Notes: generated by a model from the letters alone, not told the origin. A stretch of DNA of 64,000 bases from Bradyrhizobium sp. SZCCT0148 (GCF_018129985.1 NZ_JAFCKT010000005.1:248001-312000); one strand, 5' to 3'; counted from the stretch's first letter, positions 41,459 through 50,476 are shown. Numbers and translations: made by a program.

Positions 41459-42772
41459 ATGGCCGTATCGAGAGACCAGGCTGCGCGCGTCCTTCGCCAC
41501 GAAACGGTGGAGGATCACGCGGACGGTGGTGCCGCGATCGAGAACGCTGTGCCCCTTGCCGAGCAATTGCGCTCTCAATCGGCCGAGGAAGCCAAGCGCC
41601 GCACCGCCGAGGCGCCGGAGAAACCCGTGACCGACAAGCCGGCCGCACCAGCGCCCAACGCACCGGCCGCCGGCGCTCCCAAATCCGGCAAACGCAAATT
41701 CGTCCTGATGGGCGTTGGCCTCGTGCTGGCGCTCGCCGCCGCGAGCTATGCCGGCTACTACACGCTGGTCGGTCGCTTCTACATTTCCACCGACGACGCC
41801 TATGTCCGCGCCAACAACACCATGCTGGGGGCGCGCGTTGCCGGCCACATCGCCTCGATCCTCGCGGGCGACAACACCACCGTGCGCGCCGGCGACATCG
41901 TCTTCCGCATCGACGACGGCGACTACAAGATCGCGGTCGATGCCGCCGCGACCAGGATCGCAACCCAGCAGGCCACAATCGATCGCATCGGCCGACAGGT
42001 CGCCGCGCTCGACAGCCAGGTGGCGCAGGCCAAGGCGCAGCTTGTTTCGGCCCAGGCGGGCCTCAAGCGCGCCGATCTCGATTACGAGCGCCAGCAGGCA
42101 CTGAGCAACAAGGGCTTTGCCTCGCGCGCCACTTTCGAGAGCTCGGAAGCCGGACGCGACCAGGGCGCCGCTGCGGTCAAGGCCGCGCAGGCCGCCTACG
42201 ACGTTGCAATCAGCAATGTCGATGTCGCCAAGGCGCAGCAGGCCGAAGCGCAGGCCCAGCTCGCCGAGCTCAAGACCACGCTCGCCAAGGCCGAGCGCGA
42301 CCTCAGCTTCACCGCGGTACGCGCACCGGTCGACGGCACGTTCTCGAACCGTCTGGTCAGTGCCGGCGACTTCGTCGCGGTCGGGCAGCGTCTCGGCAAT
42401 GTCGTGCCGCTCGACAACGTCTATATCGACGCCAATTTCAAGGAAACGCAGCTCCGGCGCATCCGTCCCGGTCAGCCGGTGACGATCAAGGTCGATGCCT
42501 ACGGCATGCGCAAGTTCAATGGTGTCGTCGACAGCATCGCGGCGGGCGCGGGCTCGGTGTTTACGCTGCTGCCGCCCGACAACGCCACCGGCAATTTCAC
42601 CAAGATCGTGCAGCGCGTGCCCGTCCGCATCCGCGTGCCGAAGTCGGTGGCGAAGCAGAACCTGCTTCGTGCCGGCATGTCGGTCTATGCGACCGTCGAC
42701 ACCAACAAGGGCGCGGCCGACGCCGACAGCGAGGTCGACCTCGACGATCCCACCGCGATCCATCCGCAGTAA
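41459..42772 (+). CDS. HlyD/EmrA-family membrane fusion protein
   Basis: A 437-residue periplasmic adaptor of a drug efflux pump. A long N-terminal cytoplasmic region rich in Ala/Pro/Lys (about 1-78) precedes one membrane segment (FVLMGVGLVLALAAASYAGYYTLV). The biotinyl-lipoyl half motifs follow (RFYISTDDAYVRANNTMLGARVAGHI and FTAVRAPVDGTFSNRLVSAGDFV) around an alpha-helical hairpin (about 165-290). GGGGAGG precedes the ATG. It pairs with the MFS transporter 33 bp downstream. Confidence 0.94.
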   Translation: MAVSRDQAARVLRHETVEDHADGGAAIENAVPLAEQLRSQSAEEAKRRTAEAPEKPVTDKPAAPAPNAPAAGAPKSGKRKFVLMGVGLVLALAAASYAGYYTLVGRFYISTDDAYVRANNTMLGARVAGHIASILAGDNTTVRAGDIVFRIDDGDYKIAVDAAATRIATQQATIDRIGRQVAALDSQVAQAKAQLVSAQAGLKRADLDYERQQALSNKGFASRATFESSEAGRDQGAAAVKAAQAAYDVAISNVDVAKAQQAEAQAQLAELKTTLAKAERDLSFTAVRAPVDGTFSNRLVSAGDFVAVGQRLGNVVPLDNVYIDANFKETQLRRIRPGQPVTIKVDAYGMRKFNGVVDSIAAGAGSVFTLLPPDNATGNFTKIVQRVPVRIRVPKSVAKQNLLRAGMSVYATVDTNKGAADADSEVDLDDPTAIHPQ

Positions 42773-42805
42773 ATCGCGCTCCCTGCGCTGCGAGGTCGGA
42801 CGACT

Positions 42806-44389
42806 ATGGCGAACGCCACGACTGCTTCACCTGCCCTGATGGCGGCCCAAGATTCGGAGCGCATCGCGCCGAAGCGGCTGTTCGCGTTCATCATCATGGT
42901 GTTCGGGATGTTCATGTCGATCCTGGACATTCAGATCGTCTCTGCTTCCCTCAGCGAGATCCAGGCGGGCCTGTCGGCGAGCTCCAGCGAAGTCTCCTGG
43001 GTCCAGACCGCCTATCTGATCGCCGAGGTGATTGCGATCCCGCTGTCGGGATTCCTGTCACGCGCCTTCGGCACGCGGCTGTTGTTCGCGATCTCGGCGG
43101 CCGGCTTCACCGCCTCGAGCCTGCTCTGCGGCTTCGCCACCACCATCGAGGAGATGATCCTCTGGCGTGCACTGCAGGGATTTCTGGGCGCGGGCATGAT
43201 CCCGACGGTGTTCGCCTCGGCCTATACCGTGTTTCCGCGTTCGAAATTCCACATCGTCGGTCCCATCATCGGACTGGTCGCAACCCTCGCACCCACGATC
43301 GGGCCGACGGTCGGCGGCTACATCACCGATCTGATGTCGTGGAACTGGCTGTTCTTCATCAACGTCGTGCCCGGCATCGGCATCACCATCGGCGTGCTGG
43401 CGCTGGTCGATTTCGACGAGCCGCATTTCGAGCTGCTCGACCGCTTCGACTGGTGGGGCCTCTTGTTCATGGCAGGTTTTCTCGGCACCCTGGAATACGT
43501 GCTGGAGGAAGGCCCGCAATATGAATGGATGCAGGACACGTCGGTCGCGATCTGCGCCTGGATCTGCGCCATCTCGGCAATCGCCTTCTTCTGGCGCGTC
43601 TTCACGGCGGCTGAGCCGATCGTCAATCTGCGCACCTTCTCGGATCGCAATTTCGCGATTGGCTGCCTGCTGCAGTTCTGCATCGGCATCGGCCTCTATG
43701 GCCTGACCTACATCTATCCGCGCTATCTCGCCGAGGTGCGCGGCTACAGCGCGCTGATGATCGGCGAGACCATGTTCGTCTCCGGCATCACCATGTTCCT
43801 GGTCGCGCCGCTGGTCGGACGGCTCATGACGAAGCTCGACATGCGCTACATGATCGCATTCGGCCTCATCGTGTTCGCGATCGGCTCCTATCAGATGACC
43901 TGGATCACCCGCGACTACGATTTCTACGAGCTGCTGGTGCCGCAGATCCTGCGCGGCATCGGCATGATGTTCGCGATGGTGCCGACCAACAACATCGCAC
44001 TCGGTACGCTGGCGCCGGAGCGCGTCAAGAACGCCTCGGGCCTGTTCAACCTGATGCGCAACCTCGGCGGCGCGGTCGGGCTCGCGGTCATCAACACCGT
44101 GCTGAACGACCGCACCGATCTGCACATCACCCGCCTCCAGGAGCGCGTGACCTGGGGCAATGCGACCGCGACCGAAACCCTGACCATGTTCATGCAGAAA
44201 TTCCAGGGGCTCGGCGATTCAACGCTGATGGCGATGAAGCAGCTCTCCCAGCTCGTGCACCGCCAGGCCGTGGTGATGAGCTTCGGCGACGCCTTCTTCC
44301 TGCTGACGCTGTTCTATCTCGGCCTCAGCCTGCTGGTGACGTTGCTGAACAAGCCTGCCTCGCTGACCGGCGGCGGCGACGCGCATTAG
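42806..44389 (+). CDS. MFS drug transporter, EmrB/DHA2 (14-TMS)
   Basis: A 527-residue proton-driven exporter with about 14 hydrophobic segments. The N-terminal DHA2 motif MSILDIQIVSASLSEIQ and the SSSEVSWVQTAYLIAEV helix are clear. LWRALQGFLGAGMIPTVFASAY and the motif C-like LAPTIGPTVGGYITD follow. GAGGTCGGA lies before the ATG. Together with the fusion protein it should move hydrophobic drugs across both membranes, controlled by the TetR at 40,628. No outer-membrane channel gene is adjacent. Confidence 0.95.
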   Translation: MANATTASPALMAAQDSERIAPKRLFAFIIMVFGMFMSILDIQIVSASLSEIQAGLSASSSEVSWVQTAYLIAEVIAIPLSGFLSRAFGTRLLFAISAAGFTASSLLCGFATTIEEMILWRALQGFLGAGMIPTVFASAYTVFPRSKFHIVGPIIGLVATLAPTIGPTVGGYITDLMSWNWLFFINVVPGIGITIGVLALVDFDEPHFELLDRFDWWGLLFMAGFLGTLEYVLEEGPQYEWMQDTSVAICAWICAISAIAFFWRVFTAAEPIVNLRTFSDRNFAIGCLLQFCIGIGLYGLTYIYPRYLAEVRGYSALMIGETMFVSGITMFLVAPLVGRLMTKLDMRYMIAFGLIVFAIGSYQMTWITRDYDFYELLVPQILRGIGMMFAMVPTNNIALGTLAPERVKNASGLFNLMRNLGGAVGLAVINTVLNDRTDLHITRLQERVTWGNATATETLTMFMQKFQGLGDSTLMAMKQLSQLVHRQAVVMSFGDAFFLLTLFYLGLSLLVTLLNKPASLTGGGDAH

Positions 44390-44413
44390 GCGGGCCGGCT
44401 TGACCGGGCGACC

Positions 44414-44486
44414 CAGTACGCCGAGACCGTGATGACGAGCCGGGACGCCGCGGCGTACTGTTGCCCCGACAAGCCGCGGCATGACA
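44414..44486. repeat. Palindromic repeat related to the thi-operon element
   Basis: Arms CAGTACGCC (44,414-44,422) and GGCGTACTG (44,452-44,460) are inverted, and GACGCCGCGGCGTACTG (44,444-44,460) matches the core of the 4187-4316 element. It ends near CATGACAG (44,480-44,487), as that element ends in GATGACAG. It follows the MFS gene by 25 bp. Confidence 0.65.
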
Positions 44487-44571
44487 GCAAAAATTGAGGC
44501 GACGGCGTCGCTGCAACATCGCGCCCGCCGACCAAATTGCAACACTCATCCGTGATTTCGCGCGGGCCCCG

Positions 44572-44600
44572 TTGCAAACCGCAAAACGCACATCTATAAA
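44572..44600 (+). promoter_or_regulatory. Sigma-70-type promoter of the leader/ABC exporter unit
   Basis: TTGCAA (44,572-44,577) and TATAAA (44,595-44,600) are separated by exactly 17 bp. The predicted start is about 44,607, giving a 5' leader of about 265 nt before the ABC exporter ATG at 44,872. The -10 is close to consensus and stands out in this GC-rich sequence. Confidence 0.65.
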
Positions 44601-44636
44601 GCGCGCCTCATTCATTCGAACCGGGGAGAGATTTGC

Positions 44637-44711
44637 ATGATTTCGTCGCATTCGCAGATCGCACGCCCGCGCTCGATGATCGCCTGGTTCGGGATGTACG
44701 CGGCCTGCTAG
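44637..44711 (+). CDS. 24-residue leader peptide candidate
   Basis: A 25-codon frame from ATG 44,637 to TAG 44,711, beginning MISSHSQIARPRS and ending MIAWFGMYAAC. GGGGAG lies 7-8 bases before the ATG, and the frame starts about 30 nt into the predicted transcript. It is followed within 20 nt by a terminator-like hairpin (44,731-44,772). The peptide has basic and Pro residues mid-way (ARPRS) and a hydrophobic end with one Trp, but no run of a single regulatory amino acid. The arrangement recalls leader peptides that sense translation, such as the one before bmrCD drug exporter genes in Bacillus. No family match is claimed. Confidence 0.55.
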   Translation: MISSHSQIARPRSMIAWFGMYAAC

Positions 44712-44730
44712 AGGCCTCTTCCGCCAGCTT

Positions 44731-44772
44731 CGATTGGACCCGGGTTCAGACCACGCGTTCCGATCGTTTTTT
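44731..44772 (+). terminator. Intrinsic terminator (attenuator) before the ABC exporter
   Basis: The stem CGATTGGA (44,731-44,738) / TCCGATCG (44,759-44,766) has 8 bp (one G-U) and encloses 20 bases in which GGT (44,743-44,745) can pair with ACC (44,750-44,752). Six Ts follow directly at 44,767-44,772. It lies between the leader frame and the exporter, inside the predicted transcript, so by position it would act as an attenuator. Confidence 0.65.
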
Positions 44773-44871
44773 CTTCCGAAGTCAAATTAACTTCAGGTGA
44801 CGCCGTTTCGGCCCTCGCGGCCGCTCTGCGTCCATCGATGGAGCCGGCCCGCCAAGCGGCCGGATGATGTC

Positions 44872-46671
44872 ATGACCATTTCGTCCAATAAGCCCGCGGC
44901 GATCCGCCTGGTGCTGCCCTTCGTGTTCCGGCACTGGCTGAAGCAACCGGGACGGGGCCTGATCGTGGCCGGCGGCTTGCTGGGTGCCACCATCGCCGAC
45001 CTCTTCATGCCCGTATTCTCGGGCCGGCTGGTCGATGCGCTGACGCGCGGCCCGTCCGATCCCGATGCGCGGCATGCGGCGCTGATGGCTTTCGGCGCCA
45101 TCGTGGCGCTTGGCGCAGCCTCCGTGGTGCTGCGGCTGACAGGGCTTCAGGCGATCGTGCCGTTCACGCTCAAGATCATGTCCGAGGTCGCCCAGGAAGC
45201 CTTTGAGCGCGTGCAGCGCTTCTCCACCGACTGGCACGCCAACGCCTTCGCCGGCTCCACCGTGCGCAAGATCACGCGCGGCATGTGGGCGCTCGACCTG
45301 CTCAACGACACCATCCTGATGGCGCTCGCGCCGTCGCTTCTGGTGTTGATCGGGTCGGTGATCCTGATCGGATTGCATTGGGTCTCGTTGGGTGCCGTCA
45401 TCGCGCTCGGCGCGATCTTCTACGTCACCATCACCGTCGTGTTCTCGACGCGCTACATCGCGCCGGCTGCCCGCGTTTCCAATGCATGGGATACCAAGGT
45501 CGGCGGTACGCTGGCGGACGCTCTTACGTGCAATCCGGTTGTGAAATCCTTTGGCGCCGAGTTGCGCGAGGATGCGCGGCTGGCGCGTGTCGTAAGTCGC
45601 TGGCGCGTGCGGGTGCGGCGGACTTGGTTGCGTTACAACTACACCGCCATGGCGCAGCTGACACTGCTGCTGTGCCTGCGCGCGTCAGTCATCGGCGGCT
45701 CGGTGCTGTTGTGGATGTACGGGCACGCCTCGCCCGGCGACGTTACTTACGTGCTGACGAGCTACTACATCATCCACGCCTATTTGCGAGACGTCGGCAT
45801 GCACATCAACAACCTCCAGCGTTCGGTCAACGACATGGACGAGCTGGTGGCGATCCATGCCGAGCCGATCGGCATCGCCGATGCGGCCGGTGCGCAGCCG
45901 ATCGCGATCGAGGGCGGCGAGATCGTGTTCGAGGATGTGACGTTCCACTATGGCGGCCATCGCGCGCCGCTTTATGAAGGGCTCTCGGTGACGATCCTGG
46001 CCGGTGAACGTGTCGGCCTGGTCGGCCGCTCCGGCTCCGGCAAGACCACCTTCGTCAAGCTGGTGCAGCGGCTCTATGACGTCACCGGCGGTCGCGTGCT
46101 GATCGACGGGCAGGACATCGCATTGGCCACTCAGCAATCGCTGCGCAGCCAGATCGCGATCGTGCAGCAGGACCCGATCCTGTTCCACCGTTCGCTCGCC
46201 GAGAACATCGCCTATGGCCGTCCCGGCGCCAGCCTCGAGGCGATCGAGCAGGCGGCACGGCTGGCCAACGCGCACGACTTCATCCTGCGCCTGCCGAAGG
46301 GTTACGGCACGCTGGTCGGCGAGCGCGGCGTGAAACTGTCGGGCGGCGAACGGCAGCGCGTGGCGCTGGCGCGCGCCTTCCTCGCGGACGCGCCGGTGCT
46401 GATCCTGGACGAAGCGACCTCGAGCCTCGATTCGGAATCGGAGGCGCTGATTCAGCAGGCGATGGAGCGGCTGATGAAGGGCCGCACCTCGATCGTGATT
46501 GCGCACCGGCTGTCGACGGTGCGCAGCCTCGATCGCATCCTGGTGTTCGACCGCGGCGAGATCGTCGAGCAGGGCACTCATGCCACGCTCGCGGGCAAGC
46601 CGGGAGGCATCTATCGCGGCTTGTTCGAGCGCCAGGTGGTGGAGCTCGGGCACGCCGCAGCGGCGGAGTGA
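44872..46671 (+). CDS. ABC exporter, fused membrane and ATPase domains (multidrug/lipid type)
   Basis: A 599-residue half-transporter that should work as a dimer. Six membrane helices (about 15-310) precede the nucleotide-binding domain: Walker A GRSGSGKTTF, Q-loop VQQDPILFHRSLAENIAYG, signature LSGGERQRVALARAF, Walker B VLILDEATSSLD and H-loop VIAHRLSTV. The ATG at 44,872 is chosen; a GTG at 44,797 would extend it by 25 residues but lies in leader DNA without a ribosome-binding site. Followed by a MATE pump gene. Likely drug or lipid export; substrate unknown. Confidence 0.93.
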   Translation: MTISSNKPAAIRLVLPFVFRHWLKQPGRGLIVAGGLLGATIADLFMPVFSGRLVDALTRGPSDPDARHAALMAFGAIVALGAASVVLRLTGLQAIVPFTLKIMSEVAQEAFERVQRFSTDWHANAFAGSTVRKITRGMWALDLLNDTILMALAPSLLVLIGSVILIGLHWVSLGAVIALGAIFYVTITVVFSTRYIAPAARVSNAWDTKVGGTLADALTCNPVVKSFGAELREDARLARVVSRWRVRVRRTWLRYNYTAMAQLTLLLCLRASVIGGSVLLWMYGHASPGDVTYVLTSYYIIHAYLRDVGMHINNLQRSVNDMDELVAIHAEPIGIADAAGAQPIAIEGGEIVFEDVTFHYGGHRAPLYEGLSVTILAGERVGLVGRSGSGKTTFVKLVQRLYDVTGGRVLIDGQDIALATQQSLRSQIAIVQQDPILFHRSLAENIAYGRPGASLEAIEQAARLANAHDFILRLPKGYGTLVGERGVKLSGGERQRVALARAFLADAPVLILDEATSSLDSESEALIQQAMERLMKGRTSIVIAHRLSTVRSLDRILVFDRGEIVEQGTHATLAGKPGGIYRGLFERQVVELGHAAAAE

Positions 46672-46678
46672 GGCGGGC

Positions 46679-46749
46679 GGCTGCGGGACCAAACTCCCGC
46701 AGCCACGTCGCCCATGATGCGCCAAGCATGCGTCAATGCATGCGTCAAG
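46679..46749. repeat. Hairpin and 12-bp tandem repeat between the ABC exporter and MATE genes
   Basis: A perfect 10-bp stem GGCTGCGGGA (46,679-46,688) / TCCCGCAGCC (46,695-46,704) with loop CCAAAC lies 7 bp after the exporter stop, without a T-run. It is followed by two copies of GCATGCGTCAA(T/G) at 46,726-46,737 and 46,738-46,749, directly before the MATE start. The hairpin may partly end or stabilise the upstream message. Confidence 0.55.
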
Positions 46750-46760
46750 GATGGAATGAG

Positions 46761-48167
46761 ATGAAAGACCTGACGAACGGCTCCATCGTGAGACATATCC
46801 TCGTCATGACGCCGCCCATCATGGCCGGGATGGTCTCGATCATGATCTGCCAGCTGGTCGATCTGTATTTCGTGTCGGGATTGGGCGATGCCGCCGTTGC
46901 GGGTGTCGCTGCGGCTGGCAACGCCGGCTTTCTCGTCAACGGGCTGATGCAGGTGCTCGGCGTCGGCACGGTCGCGCTGATGGCGCATGCCGTGGGACGC
47001 AAGGATCGGGCGGACGCCAATCTGATCTTCAACCAGGCCATCGCGCTGTCGGTGCTGTTCGGCCTGGCGACGCTGGTTGCGGGAGCGGTGCTGTCGCGCC
47101 CCTATATGCGTTCGATTGCCGCGGATCAGGCCACGGTCGAGGCGGGGACGGTTTACCTGCTGTGGTTCATGCCGGCGCTCGCTCTGGAGTTTGCCATGCA
47201 AGTGATTGCGTCCGGGCTTCGCGCGACCGGCATCGTGCGCCCCGCCATGCTGGTGCGGGTGGTCGCGGTCGTCATCAACATCGCGCTGGCGCCGGTGCTG
47301 ATCTCGGGCTGGGGCACCGGCTACGCGCTCGGCGTCGCCGGTGCCGGACTGGCGAGTTCGATCGCGGTCGCCATCGGCGCTCTGATGCTGCTGGCGTATT
47401 TCCGCAAGGTCGAGCGCTATGTCGCCTTCAATCCCGCGCAATGGCGTCCCCAGCCGCACCATTTGAAACGCATTCTCAACGTTGGCCTGCCCGCCGGCGG
47501 CGAGTTCGCGATGATGTTCATCTTCATGGCGGTGGTCTATTACGTGCTGCGTGATTTCGGCCCGGCGGCGCAGGCCGGCTTCGGCATCGGGCAGCGCGTG
47601 CTCGGCCTGATCAACATGCCGGCCTTGGCGGTCGGGCTGGCGGCCGGGCCGATCGCCGGCCAGAACGTCGGCGCAGCCAACGCTGCGCGCGTGCGGGAGA
47701 CCTTCGTCAAGGCCGCTTTGATCGTCACGATCGTGATGGCCGGCTTCATGACGCTTGCGCAGGTCAAGCCGGAGCTGCTGCTCGCCGGTTTCTCGAACGA
47801 CCGCGAGACGATGGAGATCGCCTATTTGTTTCTGCGGATCATCTCGTTCAACATGGTGGCGCAGGGGCTGATCTTCACCTGCTCCAGCATGTTCCAGGCC
47901 CTCGGCAACACCAGGCCGGTGCTCTTGAGCTCGGCGACGCGGGTGTTCACCTACTCGCTGCCGGCGATCTGGCTCTCGACGCGGCCGGGCTTTCGCATGG
48001 AGTACGTCTGGTATTTGTCAATCGCGGCGACAATGTTGCAGGCGGGCTTGAGCCTGTGGCTGCTGCGCCGCGAGTTCAGGAAGCGCCTGACTTCGGCGCC
48101 GAAGGAGAACCTGCCAGAGCAAGAGAGTGCTGAACCCATTGCGTCTCTCGCCCGCGAGCCTGCGTAA
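46761..48167 (+). CDS. MATE-family multidrug efflux protein
   Basis: A 468-residue inner-membrane antiporter with about 12 hydrophobic segments in two pseudo-repeats. The N-terminal half has TPPIMAGMVSIMICQLVDLYFVSGLGDAAVAGVAAAG and the second half GLPAGGEFAMMFIFMAVVYYVLRDFGPAAQAGFGIGQRV, with GPIAGQNVGAANAARVRET between. It exports cationic drugs using Na+ or H+ in known members. It lies 90 bp after the ABC exporter on the same strand, so the two may share regulation. Confidence 0.94.
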   Translation: MKDLTNGSIVRHILVMTPPIMAGMVSIMICQLVDLYFVSGLGDAAVAGVAAAGNAGFLVNGLMQVLGVGTVALMAHAVGRKDRADANLIFNQAIALSVLFGLATLVAGAVLSRPYMRSIAADQATVEAGTVYLLWFMPALALEFAMQVIASGLRATGIVRPAMLVRVVAVVINIALAPVLISGWGTGYALGVAGAGLASSIAVAIGALMLLAYFRKVERYVAFNPAQWRPQPHHLKRILNVGLPAGGEFAMMFIFMAVVYYVLRDFGPAAQAGFGIGQRVLGLINMPALAVGLAAGPIAGQNVGAANAARVRETFVKAALIVTIVMAGFMTLAQVKPELLLAGFSNDRETMEIAYLFLRIISFNMVAQGLIFTCSSMFQALGNTRPVLLSSATRVFTYSLPAIWLSTRPGFRMEYVWYLSIAATMLQAGLSLWLLRREFRKRLTSAPKENLPEQESAEPIASLAREPA

Positions 48168-48238
48168 CGGTAGCTTGTCCCATCCCGGCTGCTCCGGCTA
48201 ATTTGCCGGGCAGTGGGGAAGCTGGCTGCAAAGGGCCG

Positions 48239-49510
48239 ATGACCGGAGTGACGAACGAGCCGCAGGCGGCGTCATGGCTCTCCGCGATCTGGGCGGCGCG
48301 CTATCGCACGCCGGCCCGCTTCGTCGCGCTGATCGCGCTGCTGCTGCCGTGGACCACGACCGGGCTGATTTTCGCGCTCATACCCTGGCTGATCGCCTTC
48401 GCCTTCCTCGATCTGCGCGCGTTTCCCCGCTCTCTGCTTCGCCCGGTCTGCCTGCTGCCGATAGCGCTGGTCACGCTCGCCGCCGTCGGCACGCTCTGGT
48501 CGGATGCGCCATGGCCGGACCGGATCCACGCGATCGGGCCGTCGGCGAAGCTGCTGGTCATTCCGCTCCTGATCTACCAGTTCGAGCGGTGGCCGTACGG
48601 CCATTGGGTGTTCTTCGCCTTCCTCGCGTCCTGCGCGGCGTTGATGCTCTATTCCTTCGCCGTCGCCATCGACCCCGCGCTCTCGCTGAAGCTCTATCTG
48701 TCGCGCGGGCCCTACAGGGTCGAAAGCGGGATCGCGGTGCGCAACTACATCGACCAGAGCCAGGAATTCGCGCTCTGTGCCATCGCGCTGATCTATCCGA
48801 TCGTGGCGCTGCTGCGACAACGCCGCACCGGCATCGCGACGCTGTTCGCGGCACTTGCGATCGGGTTTCTCGCCAACATGATCTTCGTCGTGGTGTCGCG
48901 CACGGCGCTGGTCACGCTGCCGATCCTGGTGGTGGTGTTCGCGTTCCTGTATCTGCGCCGGCGCGCGGCGCTGCTCGCGGCAGGCGCGATGGCGCTGGCG
49001 GCCATGCTGCTTTTTGGCGTGTCGCCGCATCTGCGCACGACGGTTGCGAAGTTTCAGGCGGATTACGAGGCGAGCGTGAAGGATGGCCAGGTCAGCGGCA
49101 TGGGGTCACGGCTGGAATATTGGCGAAAGTCCCTGGGATTTATCGCCGAGGCACCGTTGGTCGGTCACGGCACCGGCGCGATCCGCAGCCTGTTCGCCAA
49201 GGCGGCCGTCGATGCGCGCGATGATCCGCTGCGCGGCGAAATCGTCGGCAATCCGCACAATCAGACCCTGAGCGTGGCTGTGCAGTGGGGCGTCATCGGT
49301 GTCCTGATCCTCTATGCGCTCTGGTTTGCGCACCTGTCGATGTTTCGCGGTGAGGGGCTGGCCTGCTGGATCGGCCTGCTGGTCGTGGTGCAGAACATGC
49401 TGACTTCGCTGCTCAACACTCATTTGTTCGATTTCACGCCCGGCTGGATCTATGTACTCGGCGTCGGTGTCGCCGGAGGCATGGCGCTTTCAGGAGCGCG
49501 TAAGAGCTAG
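48239..49510 (+). CDS. O-antigen ligase family (WaaL/Wzy_C) membrane protein
   Basis: A 423-residue polytopic membrane protein with about 10-12 hydrophobic segments. The Wzy_C region has FLANMIFVVVSRTALVTLPILVVVFAF. A large periplasmic loop (about 245-325) carries SGMGSRLEYWRKSLGFIAEAPLVGHGTG and the conserved NPHNQTL, then WGVIGVLILYALWF. Family members attach O-antigen to lipid A-core or polymerise O units. No other LPS gene is adjacent. The ATG at 48,239 (MTGVTNEPQAAS) is preferred to the frame start at 48,203. Confidence 0.87.
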   Translation: MTGVTNEPQAASWLSAIWAARYRTPARFVALIALLLPWTTTGLIFALIPWLIAFAFLDLRAFPRSLLRPVCLLPIALVTLAAVGTLWSDAPWPDRIHAIGPSAKLLVIPLLIYQFERWPYGHWVFFAFLASCAALMLYSFAVAIDPALSLKLYLSRGPYRVESGIAVRNYIDQSQEFALCAIALIYPIVALLRQRRTGIATLFAALAIGFLANMIFVVVSRTALVTLPILVVVFAFLYLRRRAALLAAGAMALAAMLLFGVSPHLRTTVAKFQADYEASVKDGQVSGMGSRLEYWRKSLGFIAEAPLVGHGTGAIRSLFAKAAVDARDDPLRGEIVGNPHNQTLSVAVQWGVIGVLILYALWFAHLSMFRGEGLACWIGLLVVVQNMLTSLLNTHLFDFTPGWIYVLGVGVAGGMALSGARKS

Positions 49511-50307
49511 AGCGCGCCGAGACTGTTCCAGACGAGAGTGAGGCCGGAGAGGAACAGCAGGCCGAGCACGACGTCGCCAAAATGCTTGTCGTTCAGCGCG
49601 TGATAAACGCGCGCGCCCGTCCAGGTGCCGATCAGCGTGCCCGGAAAGGCGACGGCTGCGAGCCAGATCACCTTGAGCTCCACGATCCCGGACACGGTCT
49701 GCATCACCAACGCGGCCGCGAGCACGGTGAAATTGAAGAGCTGGAAGATGCCGCGCCGCTCATGCTTGTTCCAGCCGCGGATGTTGGCCCAGATGATCGG
49801 CAGCGGACCGGACAATCCGGCAAGGCCGCCGAGAATACCGCCAGCAAAGCCGATCGCACCGTCGGCAAGGCGGCCGCCGAACTTGATCGCAAGCGGCCTC
49901 TTGTTCAGATAGAGCGCGCTCGAAAAAACCAGGATTAAAATGCCGACGCTCAGCTTGAACACTTTTGGATCGGCGGAGGCGATCAGCATGGTGCCGAGCG
50001 GCACGCCGATCAATCCCCCAATCAGGAACGGCCATACCAGCGAAAGGTCAAAACTCTTCCACATCGACGGCAGCGTCGAGGTCTGCGCGATCACCGAGCA
50101 GATCAGCACCAGCGGCACCGCGAGCGAGGGCGGCAGCACGTAGAGCCAGATCCCAAGCGCCATCAGCGCCGTGCCGAATCCGGCGAGGCCCGAGACGAAG
50201 CCGCCGGCCAATGCGCCGAACAGCAGCAGCGCGTAAGTGAGCGTTCCCAACCAGTTGGTCCTTGTCGCAATGGGCGATCCCGAACGGTTGATCGCCACTG
50301 CCCGCAT
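49507..50307 (-). CDS. TauE/SafE family transporter
   Basis: A 266-residue membrane protein with about eight hydrophobic segments in two similar halves. The signature glycines FVSGLAGFGTALMALGIWL and GFAGGILGGLAGLSGPLPIIWANIRG are the TauE/SafE repeats. Members export sulfite or organosulfur anions. No sulfur genes are adjacent, so the substrate is open. Overlaps the convergent O-antigen ligase gene by 4 bp. The start at 50,307 is tentative; initiation nearer the first helix is possible. Confidence 0.88.
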   Translation of the reverse strand: MRAVAINRSGSPIATRTNWLGTLTYALLLFGALAGGFVSGLAGFGTALMALGIWLYVLPPSLAVPLVLICSVIAQTSTLPSMWKSFDLSLVWPFLIGGLIGVPLGTMLIASADPKVFKLSVGILILVFSSALYLNKRPLAIKFGGRLADGAIGFAGGILGGLAGLSGPLPIIWANIRGWNKHERRGIFQLFNFTVLAAALVMQTVSGIVELKVIWLAAVAFPGTLIGTWTGARVYHALNDKHFGDVVLGLLFLSGLTLVWNSLGAL

Positions 50308-50476
50308 AGCACGGCTTCGGCCATGGGGGTCAATTTCAAAACCGCACGCAAGCGTGATGGCGGGGGTCGGGCGTTCGCGGAAGACGCGCCTACATGATGG
50401 CCATACTTCAATCCAGCGGCATGCCAGCGCCATTTGATGCGCTCGCTTGTCCGGAACCAGAGGACGGAGAACGACG

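Noticed and set aside
41389..43524. Long frames over the fusion protein and MFS genes (also 40,628-42,763 minus beyond the TetR start)
   Set aside because: Arg/Gly/Ala-rich shadows; the real frames have membrane segments and family motifs.
44710..44720. AGAGGCCTCT self-complementary sequence at the end of the leader frame as a second terminator
   Set aside because: Too short for a stable RNA hairpin and has no T-run; the 44,731-44,772 structure is the convincing one.
44797..44871. 25-codon N-terminal extension of the ABC exporter from a GTG
   Set aside because: No ribosome-binding site and it falls in leader DNA just after the terminator; the ATG at 44,872 fits the family start better.
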